Below are positions 1-8,024 of a DNA stretch of 64,000 nt, piece by piece. The first letter of the stretch is position 1, and every line of letters begins with the position of its first letter. Position numbers and translations under genes: made by a program. The notes beneath the pieces were generated by a model that was not told where the DNA came from, made no database searches, and was given only the letters and a program-made list of their open reading frames with translations. The DNA is from Stappia taiwanensis (lineage in GTDB: Bacteria > Pseudomonadota > Alphaproteobacteria > Rhizobiales > Stappiaceae). Where the stretch lies: contig NZ_BMCR01000002.1 of assembly GCF_014635285.1 (NCBI RefSeq), positions 248,001 through 312,000 on the forward strand. The letters are read 5' to 3'.

Positions 1-542
1 CTGGCGCCGTCCTTTTCCACGAAACAGGGGGCGATTTCGCGCAAGAGCGCAGCCTCGTCCAGCGGCTCGCCGGCGAGAAAGCGCTCCGCCAATCCGGCCA
101 GATGCCGCGCCCCGACCAGAGTGATTGCCGTATCGGGCGCGAACCGGCGAATGAGATCGAAGGTATAGTCGCGTTTCACCGTCCCCGGGGTCGCCAGGAC
201 CGAGACAAGCCCGGTCCGCGTCACCTGCGCCGCCGGCTTGATCGCCGGAACGGTGCCGACCACCGGAATGGTCAGCGCCGCCCGAAGCGGCGACAACACC
301 AGAGTGGAGGCGGTGTTGCAGGCGATCACCACCGCGCGCGGGTCATGCGCGGCCACCAGATCGCCGATGAGGGACCGGCAGCGCTCCACCAGCACCGGCT
401 CGGCCAGATCGCCATAGGGAAAGGCGACATCATCGGCCGCATAGACAATCGGCAGTGAGGGCAGAAGTGCCCGGATCCGCCGGACAACGCTCAAGCCGCC
501 GACGCCGCTGTCGAACACCAGAACAGGCGCGGCGCCGGTCAT
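1..542 (-). CDS. murI: Glutamate racemase MurI, N-terminal part (cut by window edge)
   Basis: The reverse strand reads MTGAAPVLVFDSGVGGLSVV from position 542 and stays open to base 1, so the C-terminal part lies outside the window. MurI interconverts L- and D-glutamate in the cytoplasm to supply D-Glu for peptidoglycan. The N-terminal FDSGVGGLSV motif with its proton-abstracting region and the catalytic-cysteine motif CNTAS (about residues 73-77) are both present. The ATG lies 8 nt after the stop codon of the upstream trmJ-like gene, so the two are probably co-transcribed. The visible part is about 180 residues of an expected 260-290. Confidence 0.93.
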   Translation of the reverse strand, partial: MTGAAPVLVFDSGVGGLSVVRRIRALLPSLPIVYAADDVAFPYGDLAEPVLVERCRSLIGDLVAAHDPRAVVIACNTASTLVLSPLRAALTIPVVGTVPAIKPAAQVTRTGLVSVLATPGTVKRDYTFDLIRRFAPDTAITLVGARHLAGLAERFLAGEPLDEAALLREIAPCFVEKDGA

Positions 543-550
543 ATCGCCGA

Positions 551-1402
551 TCAGTCCGTCGCCGTGTCGCCAGTGTCGCCGGCGTCTGCCGCCTCGCCCC
601 CATCATGCGGCCGGGTCGGGCGCCGTTCCAGGGCGGCGATCACCCCGCGCAAGGTCTTCACTTCCTGATCGGTCAGCGATGCCTTCTGAAAGATATTGCG
701 CAAGTTGCGCACCATCGAGGGGCGCCGCTCGGGTGGGCGGAAGAAATTGACCCCGTCCAGCGCCCCTTCCAGATGCTCGAACAGGCGAATCAGATCGTCC
801 TTGCTGGCCGGGGGATTGACCGTCTCGTCCAGCCGGAAGGGCAAGGCACCGGCATTGGCCTTCGTCCGCCATTCATAAGCGCAGACAAGCACCGCCTGGG
901 CGATGTTGAGCGAGGCGAAATCCGGGTCCACCGGCAGGGTGACGATCTCGTTGGCAAGCGCCACCTCGTCATTGTTGAGGCCCCAGCGTTCCCGGCCGAA
1001 CAGATAGCCGGTCGCAGCCCCGCGCGCACCATGGGCCACCAGTGTTTCCGCCGCCTCGTCCGGACCGCGCACCGGCTTTGCCACCTCGCGCATCCGCGCG
1101 GTCGTGGCGAAGACGAAGGAAAGATCGGCCACCGCCTCCTCGACCGTGTCGAACACCTTGACCGCGTCGATGACGTGGTCGGCCCGGCTCGCCGCCGCGC
1201 GCGCCTTCTCGCTCGGCCAGCCGTCGCGCGGGCGCACGATGCGCAGATCCCTGAGGCCGAAGTTGGCCATGGCACGGGCGGCCGTGCCGATGTTCTCGCC
1301 CAGTTGCGGTTCGCACAGGATGACGCAAGGGGGCAGGATGTCGGTGCTGCGGGCAGCCGGATCGATGTTGGCATTGCGTGTCATGGCGCGCAGATAGCCC
1401 AT
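551..1402 (-). CDS. trmJ: TrmJ-type RNA methyltransferase (SPOUT/TrmH family)
   Basis: This is a 283-residue protein of the SPOUT RNA 2'-O-methyltransferase class. It should methylate tRNA (TrmJ acts on the wobble-loop ribose at position 32) using S-adenosylmethionine. Visible marks are the N-terminal EPQLGENIGTAARAMANFGL block, the central GRERWGLNNDEVALAN block and the knot-forming SLNIAQAVLVCAYEW segment that binds SAM. A short low-complexity tail (AADAGDTGDTATD) ends the protein. Two starts are possible, ATG at 1402 or ATG at 1384 (MTRNANI); neither has a clear ribosome binding site. murI follows 8 nt downstream on the same strand. Whether the target is tRNA or rRNA cannot be decided from sequence alone. 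Confidence 0.88.
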   Translation of the reverse strand: MGYLRAMTRNANIDPAARSTDILPPCVILCEPQLGENIGTAARAMANFGLRDLRIVRPRDGWPSEKARAAASRADHVIDAVKVFDTVEEAVADLSFVFATTARMREVAKPVRGPDEAAETLVAHGARGAATGYLFGRERWGLNNDEVALANEIVTLPVDPDFASLNIAQAVLVCAYEWRTKANAGALPFRLDETVNPPASKDDLIRLFEHLEGALDGVNFFRPPERRPSMVRNLRNIFQKASLTDQEVKTLRGVIAALERRPTRPHDGGEAADAGDTGDTATD

Positions 1403-1591
1403 TGCCGGCGGAAATGCCAGAGGCCCCTTTCCTCACCGACCGCACCTTTCGGCAAAAAAGCAGACGATGACAAAAGAGAAATAAGTTGGCCTTATATATT
1501 TTCCGTTGAAACATCGGACCGGCTCGCGCGAGGGGCGGTCCTCCCTGCCGGTACGCCGGAACTCTTACGGTCTCAAGACGAGGATCCCGCC

Positions 1592-2161
1592 ATGTCTGAC
1601 ACACCCAATCTTTCGGTCACGCAAACCGTTCGCGAAAAATGGGGCTGGTTCCTGGCCCTGGGCATTATGCTGGTGATCGGCGGCATGCTGATGATCACCC
1701 TGCCGCTCGCCAGTTCCATTGCCGTGACGCTGGTCATCGCCGCCGTTTTCGTCGTCGGCGGCATCCTGCAGATCTGGCACGCCTTCTCGGTCACCGGCTG
1801 GGGCGGCTTCATCTGGGACATCGCCACCGGCGCGATCGCTCTCGTCGGCGGCATTGCCGTCTACTTCAATCCGGTGGTGGGTGCCGCAGCGCTGACGCTC
1901 GTGGTTGCCGCCGTGCTGCTGGCCCAGGGCATCGCCCAGGTTCTTCTTTCCCTGAAGATCCGGCCGCATGATGGGTGGGGCTGGGTGCTGGCCGCCGGCA
2001 TCATCTCCGCCATCGCCGGCCTGTGCATCTGGTTCGAATTCCCGACCTCGGCGGTCTGGGCCCTCGGCGTGCTGGCTGGCGCCTCGGTGCTGTTCAACGG
2101 CTGGAGCTTCATCGCCATTGCCCTGGCCGCCCGTGCGGCGGGCAAGCGCACCGCCTCCTGA
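1592..2161 (+). CDS. HdeD-family small membrane protein (DUF308)
   Basis: This is a 189-residue integral membrane protein with about six hydrophobic helices that appear to be paired repeats. Conserved small-residue segments include LALGIMLVIGGMLMITLP near the N-terminus and LLAQGIAQVLLSL in the middle. The pattern matches the HdeD/DUF308 family, in which E. coli HdeD is linked to acid resistance at high cell density; the biochemical activity is unknown. The start at 1592 is preceded by an AGGAT ribosome binding site and by an AT-rich stretch (1455-1510) that probably holds the promoter. The gene is divergent from trmJ and convergent with the sensor kinase 3 nt away. Confidence 0.82.
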   Translation: MSDTPNLSVTQTVREKWGWFLALGIMLVIGGMLMITLPLASSIAVTLVIAAVFVVGGILQIWHAFSVTGWGGFIWDIATGAIALVGGIAVYFNPVVGAAALTLVVAAVLLAQGIAQVLLSLKIRPHDGWGWVLAAGIISAIAGLCIWFEFPTSAVWALGVLAGASVLFNGWSFIAIALAARAAGKRTAS

Positions 2162-2164
2162 GGC

Positions 2165-3613
2165 CTATCCGGCAGCGGTGGCGGTGACGGCCGATGACGT
2201 TTCCGCCACCTCCGGTTCCGGGGAAGCGCTACCAGCCAGATCGATGAAGAAATCCGAGCCTTCCCCCGGCTGGCTCGAAACGCCGATCCGCCAGCCGTGG
2301 CGATGGGCAATGGCGGCGCAAATCGCCAGCCCCATTCCGGTTCCGGCGAACTGATCGCGCGCATGCAGCCGGCGAAACGGCTCGAACACGTGGGTCTGGT
2401 GGCGCATGTCGAAGCCGATGCCGTTGTCGCGCACATGCATCTGGCGGGCGTGCCCCGCCTCGTCCTGCACGATTTCGACAGTCACGCGGGGCGTTTCCTC
2501 CGGACGGCAGAACTTCACCGCATTGCCGATGAGGTTCTGGAACAGCTGCTCGATGAACAGCGGATCGCCTTCGACCACCGCCTCGCCGCCGGTCACCGTC
2601 ACCTGCGCACCGTGCTCACGGATCAGCTCCGACAGGTTCTCGCAAGCCCGCTCCACCGCCAGCCCCAGCGACACCCGCTCCCGGTCCATGGTCCGGTCCG
2701 AGGCCGCCGAATAGTCGAGCAGATTGGAAATCAGCGCCTTTGCCCGACCGGCAGAGGCCCGCATCACATTGGCCGCGTAGCCGATGGTCTCCTCGTCCTT
2801 GTCGGCCACCCCCTGAAGCAGCAGATCGCTGAACACGGTGATCTTGCGCACTGGCTCCTTGAGGTCATGCGAGGCGAGATTGTTGAACTGGCTGAGACGC
2901 TCGTTCGCCGCCCGCAACTCCGCATTGGCCCGGGCCAACTCCCCGGTGCGGGCGATCACGCGGCGCTCCAGCATCTGGTGCAGGCGCATCAGCCGGTTCT
3001 GATCTCGCAGGAGCAATCCCGCAACCGAGGCGCCAGCCACCAAAAGACCGATGATCAGGAAGGTCACCGTGTCGACGGTGCCGTTCAGCACATCCCGCTG
3101 ATGCGCGGCCGCATCCAGTTGCAGCTTGTAGACCGCCGAGCGATAGCGCTCCAGCGCCGGCGACAGCTCTGTGAGGATATCCCGCAGCTCATGCGCGCGC
3201 TCCACATCACCTGTGCGAACCGCGGGAATCAGCCGTTCGGCGCGAGTCACCATATCGCTCATCTGCGTTGTCAGGGTTTCGAACCCGGACGCCACGGTGA
3301 GCTTCTCGCCGACAGGCCCTTCATTCAGCCGGGACGCGCGGCTCCAGAGGATATCGAAGCGGGAGGCGACCTCCAGGCCGTAGCTGGCCCCGCCGCCATG
3401 GACGATCAACGTATCGACCGAATGAAGCAGCCGCTGATACTCCACGACCAGCTGCGCGCTGTGCCAGATGAGGCTTTGGCGGAGTTCGGCGGAGTTGACG
3501 TCATATTGCTTGTTGAGCGTCGACACCACGACGAACAGCGAGCCCGTGATGATCGCAAGACCGACAAGCAGAAAGAAATAAAGGGTCCGAACCCATTTTA
3601 CCCCGGTTTCCAT
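2165..3613 (-). CDS. Membrane sensor histidine kinase without adjacent response regulator
   Basis: The protein is 482 residues. TM1 spans about residues 7-30, a helical periplasmic sensor domain follows, and TM2 spans about 181-202. After a short coiled coil comes a HisKA domain with the phospho-accepting His in ASHDLKEPVRKI (about residue 249). The HATPase domain shows an N box (NLIGNAVKF), G1 (DNGIGFDM) and G2 (GTGMGLAICAA), so it should be an active kinase of the phytochrome-like SHDLKEP class. The ATG at 3613 is preferred; a GTG at 3628 would add five residues. The gene lies 157 nt downstream of a periplasmic molybdopterin-domain protein on the same strand, which may be its input partner. 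No response regulator is adjacent. Confidence 0.88.
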   Translation of the reverse strand: METGVKWVRTLYFFLLVGLAIITGSLFVVVSTLNKQYDVNSAELRQSLIWHSAQLVVEYQRLLHSVDTLIVHGGGASYGLEVASRFDILWSRASRLNEGPVGEKLTVASGFETLTTQMSDMVTRAERLIPAVRTGDVERAHELRDILTELSPALERYRSAVYKLQLDAAAHQRDVLNGTVDTVTFLIIGLLVAGASVAGLLLRDQNRLMRLHQMLERRVIARTGELARANAELRAANERLSQFNNLASHDLKEPVRKITVFSDLLLQGVADKDEETIGYAANVMRASAGRAKALISNLLDYSAASDRTMDRERVSLGLAVERACENLSELIREHGAQVTVTGGEAVVEGDPLFIEQLFQNLIGNAVKFCRPEETPRVTVEIVQDEAGHARQMHVRDNGIGFDMRHQTHVFEPFRRLHARDQFAGTGMGLAICAAIAHRHGWRIGVSSQPGEGSDFFIDLAGSASPEPEVAETSSAVTATAAG

Positions 3614-3770
3614 CTCGCCCCCGTCCACCAGATAGAGATCCCGAGCCAGCTTGCGATCCGCGTGCCGCCGACAAAGAACTGGTCAGCGCGGACCGCAACC
3701 ATCCGCGCCGCCATCCTCAGGCACAACCGAGCATACAGGCGAACAATGCCGTGCGAAAGGATCGGACGCC

Positions 3771-4307
3771 TCACGGCGGCGACCCGGCAAGCACCGAGAT
3801 CGACCGCAACTGCCAGATCGCCCGGGCATAATAGAGTTCGGCCTGTAAGGCCTCCTGTTCCGACCAGGGATAGATCACCCGGACCGGTCCGCGCTCGCGC
3901 ACGCCAATGGCCTTGCCGTCCGCGCGGATCGCCAGGATGACATCGAAGTCAGCGGCATCGGAAACGGGGATCATCACCTGATAGTCGTTGAGTGCCACGG
4001 CCTTCAGCGTCGCGCCTTGCATCCCGGCCCTGGCCAGCACATCGCGCAACAACGGACCCTCGAACACCACCGGACCATTGCTCCAGGGGGTTTCGGTCTC
4101 GATCCGCCTCAGCCCCAGCGCCTCAAGCTGCGACGCGGTGAAGGTAACCTGCGCGCCCTCACCCGCAGCCGTTTCCTCCAGGAGCGTCAGCACCACCGGC
4201 TCGGATGCGGTAGCCGCAGGCAGACCGCTCCACGCCAGAACGCCCAAAACCATGAGAAACACCGCAAGAAACCGACGCCACACGCCTCCCGTCACGATCG
4301 TCCGCAT
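3771..4307 (-). CDS. Exported molybdopterin-binding-domain (sulfite-oxidase-fold) protein
   Basis: This is a 178-residue secreted protein. Its signal peptide (residues 1-34) has a hydrophobic core FLAVFLMVLGVLAW and a probable cleavage after ATA. The mature part resembles the small stand-alone oxidoreductase molybdopterin-binding domain: FTASQLEALG, GPLLRDVLARAGM, then VALNDYQVMIPVSD and GPVRVIYPW. These small versions usually lack the cysteine that ligates molybdenum, and none is visible in the mature part here, so it may sense or bind rather than catalyse. The ATG at 4307 has a strong GGAGG 8 nt upstream. The following gene is a sensor kinase, suggesting a sensor pair; this is inference. 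Confidence 0.7.
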   Translation of the reverse strand: MRTIVTGGVWRRFLAVFLMVLGVLAWSGLPAATASEPVVLTLLEETAAGEGAQVTFTASQLEALGLRRIETETPWSNGPVVFEGPLLRDVLARAGMQGATLKAVALNDYQVMIPVSDAADFDVILAIRADGKAIGVRERGPVRVIYPWSEQEALQAELYYARAIWQLRSISVLAGSPP

Positions 4308-4644
4308 CTTCCAAACCTCCACCCTGATCGACCGTTCATCCGCTGAACGGCCCCAACATCCTACCTGCGGAGTATGTTCAATCCGTTTCGACCAGGACCA
4401 AAGTTCAACACAGTCATCGCCCGCGCACCATACGGAAGACACCCACTGCCTCTTTGCCCCATACCAGCGCCGACGAGCGGGCGGCGGAGCTTCTTCCCCC
4501 AATGCCTGACTTCCCGTTTCCTCGCCCCTTTGCTATAGGGGCCGCGCGGCTTTGACGGTCGGCCCGGTTTTGCGGCCGGCCCGGCCCGACGGTTTCGAGC
4601 GCATGAGGCGCGGGAGTTACCCAAAACGCGAGGTCATCTGCACT
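4308..4644. promoter_or_regulatory. Divergent intergenic region, molybdopterin-domain gene / icd
   Basis: These 337 bases separate the minus-strand molybdopterin-domain gene from icd and should hold both promoters. A TATAGG hexamer at 4534-4539 lies 17 nt after TTCCCG (4511-4516), a weak sigma-70 match pointing toward icd. The rest is GC-rich and shows no convincing gene, since extending the minus-strand frame upstream has no ribosome binding site or protein-like composition. Confidence 0.35.
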
Positions 4645-5859
4645 ATGGCGAAAATCAAGGTTATCAATCCGGTTGTTGAGCTCGATGGCGACGAGATGAC
4701 CCGGATCATCTGGAAGTTCATCAAAGACAAGCTAATTCACCCCTACCTCGATATTGATCTGAAATATTTCGACCTCGGCATCGAGAAGCGCGACGAAACC
4801 GACGACCAGATCACCGTCGATGCGGCCAATGCGATCAAGCAGTATGGCGTTGGCGTCAAATGCGCCACCATCACGCCGGACGAGGCACGCGTTGAGGAAT
4901 TCGGCCTCAAGCGCATGTACCGCTCGCCGAACGGCACGATTCGCAACATCCTCGGCGGCGTGATCTTCCGCGAGCCGATCATCATGCAGAACGTCCCGCG
5001 TCTGGTGCCGGGCTGGACCCAGCCGATCATCGTCGGCCGTCACGCCTTTGGCGACCAGTACCGCGCCACCGACTTCCGCTTCCCCGGCAAGGGCAAGCTG
5101 ACGGTCAAGTTCGTTGGCGAGGACGGCACCGAGATCGAACATGACGTGTTCGACGCCCCCTCCTCCGGCGTTGCCATGGCCATGTACAACCTCGACGATT
5201 CGATTCGCGACTTCGCCCGCGCTTCGATGAACTACGCGCTGATCCGCAAGGTTCCCTGCTACCTGTCGACCAAGAACACGATCCTCAAGGCCTATGACGG
5301 CCGCTTCAAGGATATCTTCCAGGAGATCTACGAGGCCGAGTTCAAGGAAAAGTTCGAAGCCGAGAAGATCTGGTACGAGCACCGCCTGATCGACGACATG
5401 GTCGCCTCCGCGCTGAAGTGGTCCGGCGGCTACGTCTGGGCCTGCAAGAACTACGACGGCGACGTGCAGTCCGATACCGTGGCCCAGGGCTTCGGTTCGC
5501 TCGGCCTGATGACCTCGGTCCTGATGTCGCCGGACGGCAAGACCGTCGAGGCGGAAGCCGCGCACGGCACCGTCACCCGGCACTACCGGATGCACCAGAA
5601 GGGCGAGGAGACCTCGACCAACCCGATCGCCTCGATCTTCGCCTGGACCCGTGGTCTTGCCCACCGCGCCAAGCTGGACGACACGCCGGAGCTGGCCAAG
5701 TTCGCCGAGACCCTGGAAAAGGTCTGCATCGACACCGTCGAAAGCGGCTTCATGACCAAGGATCTCGCCCTGCTCGTCGGCCCGGACCAGAAGTGGCTGA
5801 CCACCAACGGCTTCCTCGACAAGATCGACGAGAACCTGCAGAAGGCCATGGCCGCCTGA
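4645..5859 (+). CDS. icd: NADP-dependent isocitrate dehydrogenase
   Basis: This is a 404-residue cytoplasmic TCA-cycle enzyme that converts isocitrate to 2-oxoglutarate, CO2 and NADPH. It starts [20 protein letters not shown], the signature of the eukaryotic-like homodimeric NADP-IDH class common in alphaproteobacteria. Substrate-binding residues lie in [10 protein letters not shown] (about residues 91-100). The metal-site and signature block is [20 protein letters not shown], and the NADP-specificity block is [11 protein letters not shown]. The length matches the family exactly. It is followed by a strong hairpin terminator, so it is probably monocistronic. The frame is open upstream to 4552, but the ATG at 4645 matches the conserved N-terminus. 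Confidence 0.97.
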   Translation: MAKIKVINPVVELDGDEMTRIIWKFIKDKLIHPYLDIDLKYFDLGIEKRDETDDQITVDAANAIKQYGVGVKCATITPDEARVEEFGLKRMYRSPNGTIRNILGGVIFREPIIMQNVPRLVPGWTQPIIVGRHAFGDQYRATDFRFPGKGKLTVKFVGEDGTEIEHDVFDAPSSGVAMAMYNLDDSIRDFARASMNYALIRKVPCYLSTKNTILKAYDGRFKDIFQEIYEAEFKEKFEAEKIWYEHRLIDDMVASALKWSGGYVWACKNYDGDVQSDTVAQGFGSLGLMTSVLMSPDGKTVEAEAAHGTVTRHYRMHQKGEETSTNPIASIFAWTRGLAHRAKLDDTPELAKFAETLEKVCIDTVESGFMTKDLALLVGPDQKWLTTNGFLDKIDENLQKAMAA

Positions 5860-5900
5860 GGCCAAACCTTTTCGCGTCGGACAACTGTCCGTCAAATCAG

Positions 5901-5927
5901 CGAAAGGCGCCCCATGGGCGCCTTTCG
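5901..5927 (+). terminator. Rho-independent-type hairpin after icd
   Basis: A perfect 12-bp inverted repeat, CGAAAGGCGCCC at 5901-5912 and its complement at 5916-5927, is separated by a 3-nt loop. It is followed by TCGTTTTCG. It lies 42 nt after the icd stop codon. Confidence 0.8.
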
Positions 5928-6038
5928 TCGTTTTCGACCCGTTTCTGCCGTCACCGGTTGCTTTTTTTCATCACAACCACTCGCCACGCTCGACCGATAT
6001 TCTAAACTGCGGCGCGCCCACACCGACCGGAGGATCGA

Positions 6039-6491
6039 ATGACCGCTGTTTCCGCTTCACCACTTGCGCGGCTTTTCCTGATCGTGACTGCGACGCTCCT
6101 GCTTCTGGGAATGGCGACCTTCGCGCAGGCCGCCTATGAGCCGGCGCGTGGCTCCCAGGAACGCAAGGATCTGATGAATGCGATCCGCCCGCTGATCGTG
6201 GCCCGTGTTGGCGCGCCGGTGGAGTTCGTTGTCAATCGCCTGCGCGTCTCCGGCCCCTGGGCCTTTGCGATTGTCTCGCCGCAGCGGCCCGGCGGTCGCC
6301 CGATCGATCTGTCCCGCACCCTCATGCGTGAACAGGCGGAATACATGGATGGAGGCTTGCGCACCTATGTGCTGCTGGCCAAGGCCTACAATCGCTGGAA
6401 CATCGTCGACTACGCGATCGGGCCCACTGACGTCTTCTGGTACGGCGATCCGCTCTACTCCCAGCTTCCCGCCGGGCTCGTACCGCAATAA
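6039..6491 (+). CDS. Small exported protein of unknown function
   Basis: This is a 150-residue protein with a clear signal peptide: a hydrophobic run LFLIVTATLLLLGMA ending in AQAA near residue 32. The mature part, about 118 residues, has a conserved-looking core (GSQERKDLMNAIRPLI, VEFVVNRLRVSGPWAFA, YVLLAKAYNRWNIVDYAIGPTDVFW), suggesting a compact periplasmic NTF2-like or cystatin-like fold. I do not recognise a named family. The ATG has a strong CGGAGGA site 4 nt upstream. The gene stands alone, convergent with the potassium channel gene. Confidence 0.8.
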   Translation: MTAVSASPLARLFLIVTATLLLLGMATFAQAAYEPARGSQERKDLMNAIRPLIVARVGAPVEFVVNRLRVSGPWAFAIVSPQRPGGRPIDLSRTLMREQAEYMDGGLRTYVLLAKAYNRWNIVDYAIGPTDVFWYGDPLYSQLPAGLVPQ

Positions 6492-6556
6492 TCGGGCGCC
6501 AAGGACCGAACCTCGCGGGCAGCGTCGATCCCTGACTGATTGATGGCTCGTCGGCG

Positions 6557-8020
6557 CTAGGCCTTGTCCGGCGTGTCTGAGGGGACCTGCGGCTGGGCGC
6601 CCGATGGGGCGTCATCCACCTCGGCATCAGTCTCCCCGTCGCCTTCCGCTCCGCCGCCCGGCTCCACGTCGAAAAGCTCCGGCTCGGTCAGACCCACACC
6701 GGCACCCGCGCCCTCTTCTTTCAGGGTTTCCACCACCTCGGCGGCACGGCTGACTTCCTCTTCGATAATATCGTCCGGCAGCGACCCCATGCGGGCGCGC
6801 TCCTGCACCTCATCGAGGATCTTGCGCGCCACGTCCGGCTGATTGCGCATCAGCCGATGCAGATCGTGCGCCTCCAGCACCATCAGCTGGGTTGCCTCCA
6901 GGGCGAAGACCGACGCCACCCGGCGACGACCGCCCAAGATCGCCATTTCGCCAAAGAAGTCCCCTTCCTCCAACCGCACCCGGCTTTGATCGAGCGCGAC
7001 CTCCACCGCCCCCCGGGCAATGAAATACATACTGTCCGCTTCCGCGCCCTTGCGGGTGATGACCTGACCTGTGTCCACGGACAAGGCCCGCAAGAGCTTG
7101 GCGATCTCGGCGATTTCCGCCGCCTTCAGGTCTTCGAACAGCGGCACCCCCGCCACCATTCCCCAGGTCACCACGAAATCGCGGGAATGGATCTCACGGG
7201 CAAAGGCGGTGGCGACGATACCGATCGGCAGGGCGAACAGGCCATAGCCCATCAGCATCACCAGGCCGCCCAGAACCTTTCCCGGCGGCGTCACCGGCAC
7301 CACGTCGCCATAGCCCACGGTCGTCAGTGTCGCCAGCGCCCACCACATGGCGCCGGGAATGGTGCCGAGCTTCTCCGGCTGCACGTGGCGCTCCACCAGA
7401 TAAAGCCCGGTTGCCGCAACCAGGATCACGCCGAAGATGATCACCAGACTGGCGATCAGGGCGTGTCGTTCGCTTGCCACCGCACTGGCGAGAGAGCGCA
7501 GCGCCGGCGAATACCGCGCCAGCTTGAAGAACCGGGTCAGCCGCAGGACGATCAGGATCTTCAACTCGATCGTCGGCAGAAACAGCGCTAGAAGAAACGG
7601 CAGGATCGCCATCAGGTCGATGATGGCGGAAATCTGGCCGCAATAGCGCAGCCGCGCGCCGAGCGGCGTGAACCGCCGAAACGGCGGGTGCAGATCCGCC
7701 ACCCATACCCGCGCTATATATTCGGCAAGGAACAGGACACCGGCGACGATCTCCAACAGATCGAACACCCCGCCCCACTCGTCATCCACCTCCGGCACCG
7801 TCTCCAGCACCGCCATCACCACCGTGCCGATGATGAAGAGCGCAAGGACACGGTTGACCCAGCGCCCTTGCGTATCGCCCGCCGCCCCAAGCTCCAACAA
7901 GCGGTAGGTATGCCGCTTGATCGCTGGCGTCCCATCAGGGGAAAAGCTGCGCCGGCGCTTTTTGGGGGCGCACTCGTTGGCCGGGTCCATCCGATCCAGG
8001 TCTGGACGGTCCGCGGCCAT
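6557..8020 (-). CDS. Cyclic-nucleotide-gated, Kv-like potassium channel
   Basis: This is a 487-residue, six-helix potassium channel with a C-terminal cyclic-nucleotide-binding domain, like MloK1 of Mesorhizobium. The S4-like helix is arginine-rich (RLTRFFKLARYSPALRS). The pore carries the selectivity filter TTVGYGD. The binding domain shows GDFFGEMAILGG followed by RRRVASV, which includes the arginine expected to bind the phosphate of cAMP or cGMP. A variable acidic tail of about 70 residues follows. The ATG at 8020 sits 4 nt after the alaS stop codon, so translation is probably coupled to alaS. An upstream in-frame extension would overlap alaS by over 100 nt and looks non-coding. Confidence 0.9.
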   Translation of the reverse strand: MAADRPDLDRMDPANECAPKKRRRSFSPDGTPAIKRHTYRLLELGAAGDTQGRWVNRVLALFIIGTVVMAVLETVPEVDDEWGGVFDLLEIVAGVLFLAEYIARVWVADLHPPFRRFTPLGARLRYCGQISAIIDLMAILPFLLALFLPTIELKILIVLRLTRFFKLARYSPALRSLASAVASERHALIASLVIIFGVILVAATGLYLVERHVQPEKLGTIPGAMWWALATLTTVGYGDVVPVTPPGKVLGGLVMLMGYGLFALPIGIVATAFAREIHSRDFVVTWGMVAGVPLFEDLKAAEIAEIAKLLRALSVDTGQVITRKGAEADSMYFIARGAVEVALDQSRVRLEEGDFFGEMAILGGRRRVASVFALEATQLMVLEAHDLHRLMRNQPDVARKILDEVQERARMGSLPDDIIEEEVSRAAEVVETLKEEGAGAGVGLTEPELFDVEPGGGAEGDGETDAEVDDAPSGAQPQVPSDTPDKA

Positions 8021-8024
8021 CGGC

